Part shown: positions 60,647 through 64,000 of the stretch, in pieces
Layout: each line of letters begins with the position of its first letter
Numbering within the stretch: the stretch's first letter is position 1
NCBI RefSeq assembly: GCF_029227915.1
Contig: NC_079880.1
Location: 15,640,001-15,704,000, forward strand
Direction: 5' to 3'
DNA from: Hydractinia symbiolongicarpus
Lineage: Eukaryota; Cnidaria; Hydrozoa; Anthoathecata; Hydractiniidae
DNA length: 64,000 nucleotides
Notes under the pieces: model-generated
The model's database searches: none
Told to the model about the DNA's origin: nothing
Seen by the model: the letters and a program-made list of their open reading frames with translations, nothing else
Position numbers and translations under genes: made by a program

Positions 60647-61297
60647 ATGACTAATGATGAGATTATGAAATTATACCCAAGCTTACCACCGAGTGCACCT
60701 GATCAAGAAAATAATGAGGGGCATGTATACAGACTCCAAAAAGTCAAAGAGATTGAGCAGTTTCTGCGAAGCGAAGTTAAGCAACGGGAAAAACTCGCTA
60801 AAAAATTTGGAATGCATGGAACCTGGATTCACTATATGGATCATGGATTGCTCGCAATAAGCGTGATAACATCAGGCGTAGGTATCGCTAGTATACTCAG
60901 CGGCATCGGAGTTCCTCTGGCCGTTGCGATGGGAGGAATCTCCATAGCCGTTGGATTAGGACAAACAGCCTTAAAACAAGGTGGGAAGAAATTGAACTAT
61001 AAACGTAAAAAACACGACTCAATAAGACTCCTTGCAGAGACTAAGCTGAATTCAATAGTTGATTTGATATCAAGGGCGATTGAGAATGGAGTGATAAGTG
61101 ATTATGAATTTTCACTAATAAACCAAAAGAAACAAAAATATCTCCTATTGAATGAACAGATCCGACAACGCACTAAGAAAATCGTTGAGACGATTAATGA
61201 ACAAGAAAGGCAGCAATTAGTAGCAAAAGGCAGAGAAGAGGGTAAACTCGAGTTGTTGAAAAAACTACAGTCTGCGCAATATGTAAGCACTACTTAG
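60647..61297 (+). CDS. Coiled-coil and double-span membrane protein (element E)
   Basis: 216 residues, intact. Pro-rich start (LYPSLPPSAPD), coiled coil (VYRLQKVKEIEQFLRSEVKQ), HGTWIHYMDHGLLAISVITS and two glycine-rich hydrophobic stretches (VGIASILSGIGVPLAVAMGG, ISIAVGLGQTAL), basic YKRKKHDSIRLLAETKLNS, DLISRAIENGVISDYEF and a C-terminal coil. Conserved in B and C. The paired glycine-rich helices suggest membrane insertion. Confidence 0.72.
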   Translation: MTNDEIMKLYPSLPPSAPDQENNEGHVYRLQKVKEIEQFLRSEVKQREKLAKKFGMHGTWIHYMDHGLLAISVITSGVGIASILSGIGVPLAVAMGGISIAVGLGQTALKQGGKKLNYKRKKHDSIRLLAETKLNSIVDLISRAIENGVISDYEFSLINQKKQKYLLLNEQIRQRTKKIVETINEQERQQLVAKGREEGKLELLKKLQSAQYVSTT

Positions 61298-61326
61298 ATA
61301 AACCGCCTGAATATTCATAATTTTAA

Positions 61327-61342
61327 TGTTTTGTACAAAACA
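61327..61342. terminator. Convergent palindrome (E)
   Basis: TGTTTTGT/ACAAAACA, perfect 16 bases, between convergent 3' ends. Confidence 0.6.
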
Positions 61343-61546
61343 CTAAATGACACCCACAATCTCACCAGTAGTTGCATCAATCATACAATCACCATTAGAT
61401 ATAATGGTTCGCATTTGTCTCGCGTCGAGGCCTCTGATATATCCCTCTAAAATTTTCATAGCCGCGATATCTGAGCATGACTTACAATAAGGACCGTCCG
61501 TCTGTGCTGAAGCATCCTTGTACTTCACTGTATGGATCTGAATCAA
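61343..61546 (-). CDS. Small Cys-containing protein (element E)
   Basis: About 67 residues: IQIHTVKYKDASAQTDGPYC, KSCSD, ILEGYIRGLDARQMRTIISN and an end TTGEIVGVI. The start is uncertain; upstream in frame lies QCNNPGHDIL, giving a possible four-Cys zinc site. Unidentified. Confidence 0.4.
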   Translation of the reverse strand: MIQIHTVKYKDASAQTDGPYCKSCSDIAAMKILEGYIRGLDARQMRTIISNGDCMIDATTGEIVGVI

Positions 61547-61577
61547 GATGTCGTGTCCTGGATTGTTGCACTGGTTT

Positions 61578-62105
61578 CTACTCTTCTAGAATAACCTGCA
61601 GATAGTTCTTATTCCCTTGCCGATAGATACTTGATAGCTTTAAAATGCAGATGCAGTCGCAGGGCTGCTTCAGTGGTACTGGTTGATCATGAAAATCAGT
61701 ATTAATCTCCCTATTCCATTCCTTTACTTTGGTACTAACATACTCTTTTTTAACTGGTGGGGTAGTGAATTCATTACCGTACAGTTTCTCTATCTTGGTG
61801 AGTATACTCTGATACCTTTCAAGCCATTCAAGATGATTGTGTAAGTTAAATGACATCGTAAGTGAGGAACTATCATCATAGTGGGATGTTCCATTGCTAT
61901 ATAGCCCCCCTGGTGTTCTGATTAGTAGGGCGGTAATTCTATTATCATTTTTGTAACCTATTACAAATCTAGCATCCTTGCCTTTATTGGCTTGTATTGG
62001 ATCGCTAAGTACAATGTTTTCGATCTTTATATCAAAGATGTTAAATGCAGCTAGGTTGCTATAAAAAGCCTTTGTTTCAATATCATTTCCATAAAATTTA
62101 AACAA
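61578..62105 (-). CDS. Conserved minus-strand protein, unassigned (element E)
   Basis: 175 codons, open. The first codon is TTG where B has ATG, so the start is probably mutated. FKFYGNDIETKAFYSNLAAF, IENIVLSDPIQANKGKD, MSFNLHNHLEWLERYQSIL, VKKEYVSTKVKEW, PVPLKQPCDCICILKLSSIY and the end GNKNYLQVILEE. Lies between zinc-finger peptide and the convergent membrane gene, as in B and C. Confidence 0.5.
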   Translation of the reverse strand: MFKFYGNDIETKAFYSNLAAFNIFDIKIENIVLSDPIQANKGKDARFVIGYKNDNRITALLIRTPGGLYSNGTSHYDDSSSLTMSFNLHNHLEWLERYQSILTKIEKLYGNEFTTPPVKKEYVSTKVKEWNREINTDFHDQPVPLKQPCDCICILKLSSIYRQGNKNYLQVILEE

Positions 62106-62187
62106 CCTGTTTATTTATGAAAATGACTCTAACTAGGGTTTTTACAAGGACAGCACCATTGTACAGCACCACTGTACGTGATAAACA

Positions 62188-62262
62188 TCATGTAATCCGC
62201 CCACACTTGCATCTATCATATTTATCGAGATCAATTCCACATTCATCACAATACTCAGTCAT
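62188..62262 (-). pseudogene. Small zinc-finger peptide, shortened (element E)
   Basis: MTEYCDECGIDLDKYDRCKC, GRIT, then stop: keeps the first two Cys pairs and lacks the third. Start in CAAATAAATG. Confidence 0.5.
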
Positions 62263-62362
62263 TTATTTGATAGAGCTCTGGTAACTGGCATGTATATATC
62301 ATTTAATATTATTTTGTGTTGGTTACGACCAATTTCATTGCTTTCAAACATTAATAAAATTT

Positions 62363-63418
62363 TTGCAACTTTTTATCTCAACAAGGAAGTTTTTTGAGAG
62401 GCAATTTGGCTTTAGAGAGAAACACTCGACTTTTCATGCTCTTACCAGCCTAACTGAACGTATTCGAGAATCTCTTGACAACAAAAACATGTCTATGGAG
62501 TTTTTATTGATCTTCAAAAAGCTTTTGACACTGTTGACCACAACATTTTACTTAAAAAACTTGAACATTATGGAATAAGAGGTACATCTAACAACTGGTT
62601 CAGATCCCATCTGACTGATAGAAAACAGTTTGTTTCAATTAATGGTTATGACTCGGACGTTTTAGACATCAGCATAGGTGTCCCTAAGGGTTCATACCTA
62701 GGTCCCTTGCTTTTTCTAATCTATATTAATGACCTACACATTGCCATAAAAAACTCTATTGTCCATCATTTCGCTGATGACACTAATCTTCTCCACATTA
62801 ACGACTCCATAAAACACTTTAATATACTCTTGAATCAAGACCTTCGTTCACTATGTAACTGGCTAAAAGCTAATAAAATTGCCCTAAATGTTGCTAAAAC
62901 TGAAGTCCTATATTTCAGACATCCAAATAAAGCTCAATGTCATACCATGAAGCTTAAACCTGACGCTAAAAAGCTATAGCCTTCTCAAAGTGTTAAGTAT
63001 CGAGGAGTGTTTTTAGATGAATTTCTATCCTTCAAGCCCCACACTATCCAACTCGTCAAAAAACTCAGAAAAGCTAATGGCATGATCTCAAAAATTAGGC
63101 ACTTTTTGCCATTAAGTATATTACGCGCAGTATATTCTGTAAAACTCAGTCAAGCGTTTGCTTACCTTCTCAAATTTCAGATCTCCAAGTAACCCTTATT
63201 TACAGTCAATTAAGCACCCCAAATTCAGATCACATATCCAACTACAAAATGCTCTTTTTGTAAACTCTGTTTTGTCTGGTACTGTACCTCAACCTGTAAT
63301 TGGTTTCTTTACAATGAGAAGAGATACTCATGGTCATGCCACCCGAAACGTCTTTTGTCTGACTCGCAAGAATGTCAGGACTACTAAATACGGTACTTGT
63401 TCAATAAGAAATCAATGA
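62363..63418 (+). pseudogene. Non-LTR retrotransposon reverse transcriptase fragment
   Basis: RT domain from QFGFREKHST through F..LQKAFDTVDHNILL, GVPKGSYLGPLLFLIYINDL, catalytic FADDTNLLH and LCNWLKANKIALNVAKTE to the C-terminal HATRN block. Frameshifts near 62505 and 63160 and a stop near 62980. No endonuclease domain, so it is 5'-truncated, as is usual for such insertions. Resembles CR1/L2/jockey-type elements. Confidence 0.8.
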
Positions 63419-64000
63419 ATAAGTGTATGAAACAATCTCGTTAACCTTGGCATAATTAATTTAAATAATTGGCCCATATAAAAAAATCCTGCCTATCCAA
63501 GGCTATGAAATTACACTTTAGTAATCTCTAACTGCCCAACACATGCTGTTTCGTCCGTATAAAATGTAGTATCTTGTTTTACTCTTATAGTTATATTTTC
63601 AATATATAGTCTGTTAAATTTAGATATATTTATAAATATAGATAGAGATATTTACATATTTAGATAAATATATCATATTTTTATTGTAAACTACGTTAAT
63701 GTACATAGTTTTTGTCTTTTTTCCTCTTTTGTTATTTTTTTATTTTTTATTTTTTATTTTTTTATTATTATTTTTATTTTTTTATGTTGTTGTTTTTTAG
63801 TGTTATTTTTTTGTCTTTTTTTATTTCTGGGAGAGTGTGGTAGCTTAGTTTATTGAACCTTCCAACACATTGCCAATTTTTCTTTGTTGATAATAAATCT
63901 TCCATTCAGGGCCATCGTCAGATTAGTTGTACTATATGACGGTCCTTATCTCTAGCTTTTCCTAAGTTAATATAAAATTAACTTGTATTTATTACTTTAT
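63419..64000. other. Retrotransposon 3' tail and T-rich low-complexity DNA
   Basis: No gene. 63640-63830 is strongly T-rich with TTTTTATTTTT runs. An AATAAATCTTCC lies near 63891. Probably the 3' untranslated part of the retrotransposon followed by host DNA. Confidence 0.5.

Larger units (their letters stand above)
47119..62350 (+). mobile_element. Polinton/Maverick element E, both termini lost
   Basis: 15.2 kb with the full gene plan from mid-polymerase to the right-hand minus-strand genes. No terminal repeat on either side. The left edge cuts the polymerase directly against a Helitron subrepeat; the right edge meets retrotransposon sequence near 62350. Coding frames are better preserved than in A-D. 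Confidence 0.88.

Overview
The window looks like animal nuclear DNA, most likely from a cnidarian. That guess rests on the style of the elements and not on any host gene: there are several decayed Maverick/Polinton (adintovirus-like) elements, a head-to-tail array of non-autonomous Helitron-like repeats, an ISL2EU-type DNA transposon and a fragment of a non-LTR retrotransposon. I see no host protein-coding gene, rRNA, tRNA or CRISPR. Almost the whole window is mobile DNA nested in mobile DNA.

Layout. Element A (1-5203, minus) is the polymerase-side part of a Polinton that runs off the left edge. 5204-6268 is AT-rich DNA with nothing recognisable. From 6269 to about 47118 lies a row of Helitron-like units, all in the same orientation (5' ends to the right). 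They host element B (7028-24990, complete, 6-bp target duplication TCATGT), fragment C (25844-28626), an ISL2EU transposon with YqaJ nuclease and THAP/DDE transposase (about 30.75-33.29 kb), and element D (34357-46982, complete ends, target duplication TAGGAT). Element E (47119 to about 62350) is a longer, better-preserved Polinton body that has lost both termini. A retrotransposon reverse-transcriptase fragment (62363-63418) and T-rich DNA close the window.

Gene plan. A-E share one syntenic plan. Reading rightward on plus: SAP-like N-terminus and protein-primed family B DNA polymerase, a membrane protein, two small membrane proteins and the packaging ATPase. Reading leftward on minus: retroviral-type integrase, a coiled-coil membrane protein and the candidate double-jelly-roll major capsid protein. 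Then come a coiled-coil/glycine-rich membrane protein (plus), a conserved capsid-region protein (minus), a candidate penton and a membrane protein (plus), and a minus-strand set with a zinc-finger peptide, a single-span membrane peptide and DUF4116-like repeats. No adenain-like protease was found. Cargo differs between copies in two slots: polymerase-to-membrane gene, and around the ATPase. Cargo includes HNH endonucleases, BRO proteins, a zinc-ribbon protein resembling a late transcription factor and, in E, a C-terminal RNA polymerase largest-subunit (Rpb1) homologue. All copies carry frameshifts or stops, so they are fossils; E is the least damaged.

The most unusual signal concerns transcription. 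E carries the Rpb1-like gene beside a highly structured non-coding stretch. More than twenty gene boundaries in B-E hold short perfect or near-perfect palindromes, whose sequence differs between copies while pairing is kept. Many start codons sit in TAAATG or AATAAATG. Together these suggest that this Polinton lineage descends from viruses with their own, nucleocytoplasmic-large-DNA-virus-like transcription signals. That is inference; the individual signals are visible in the sequence.
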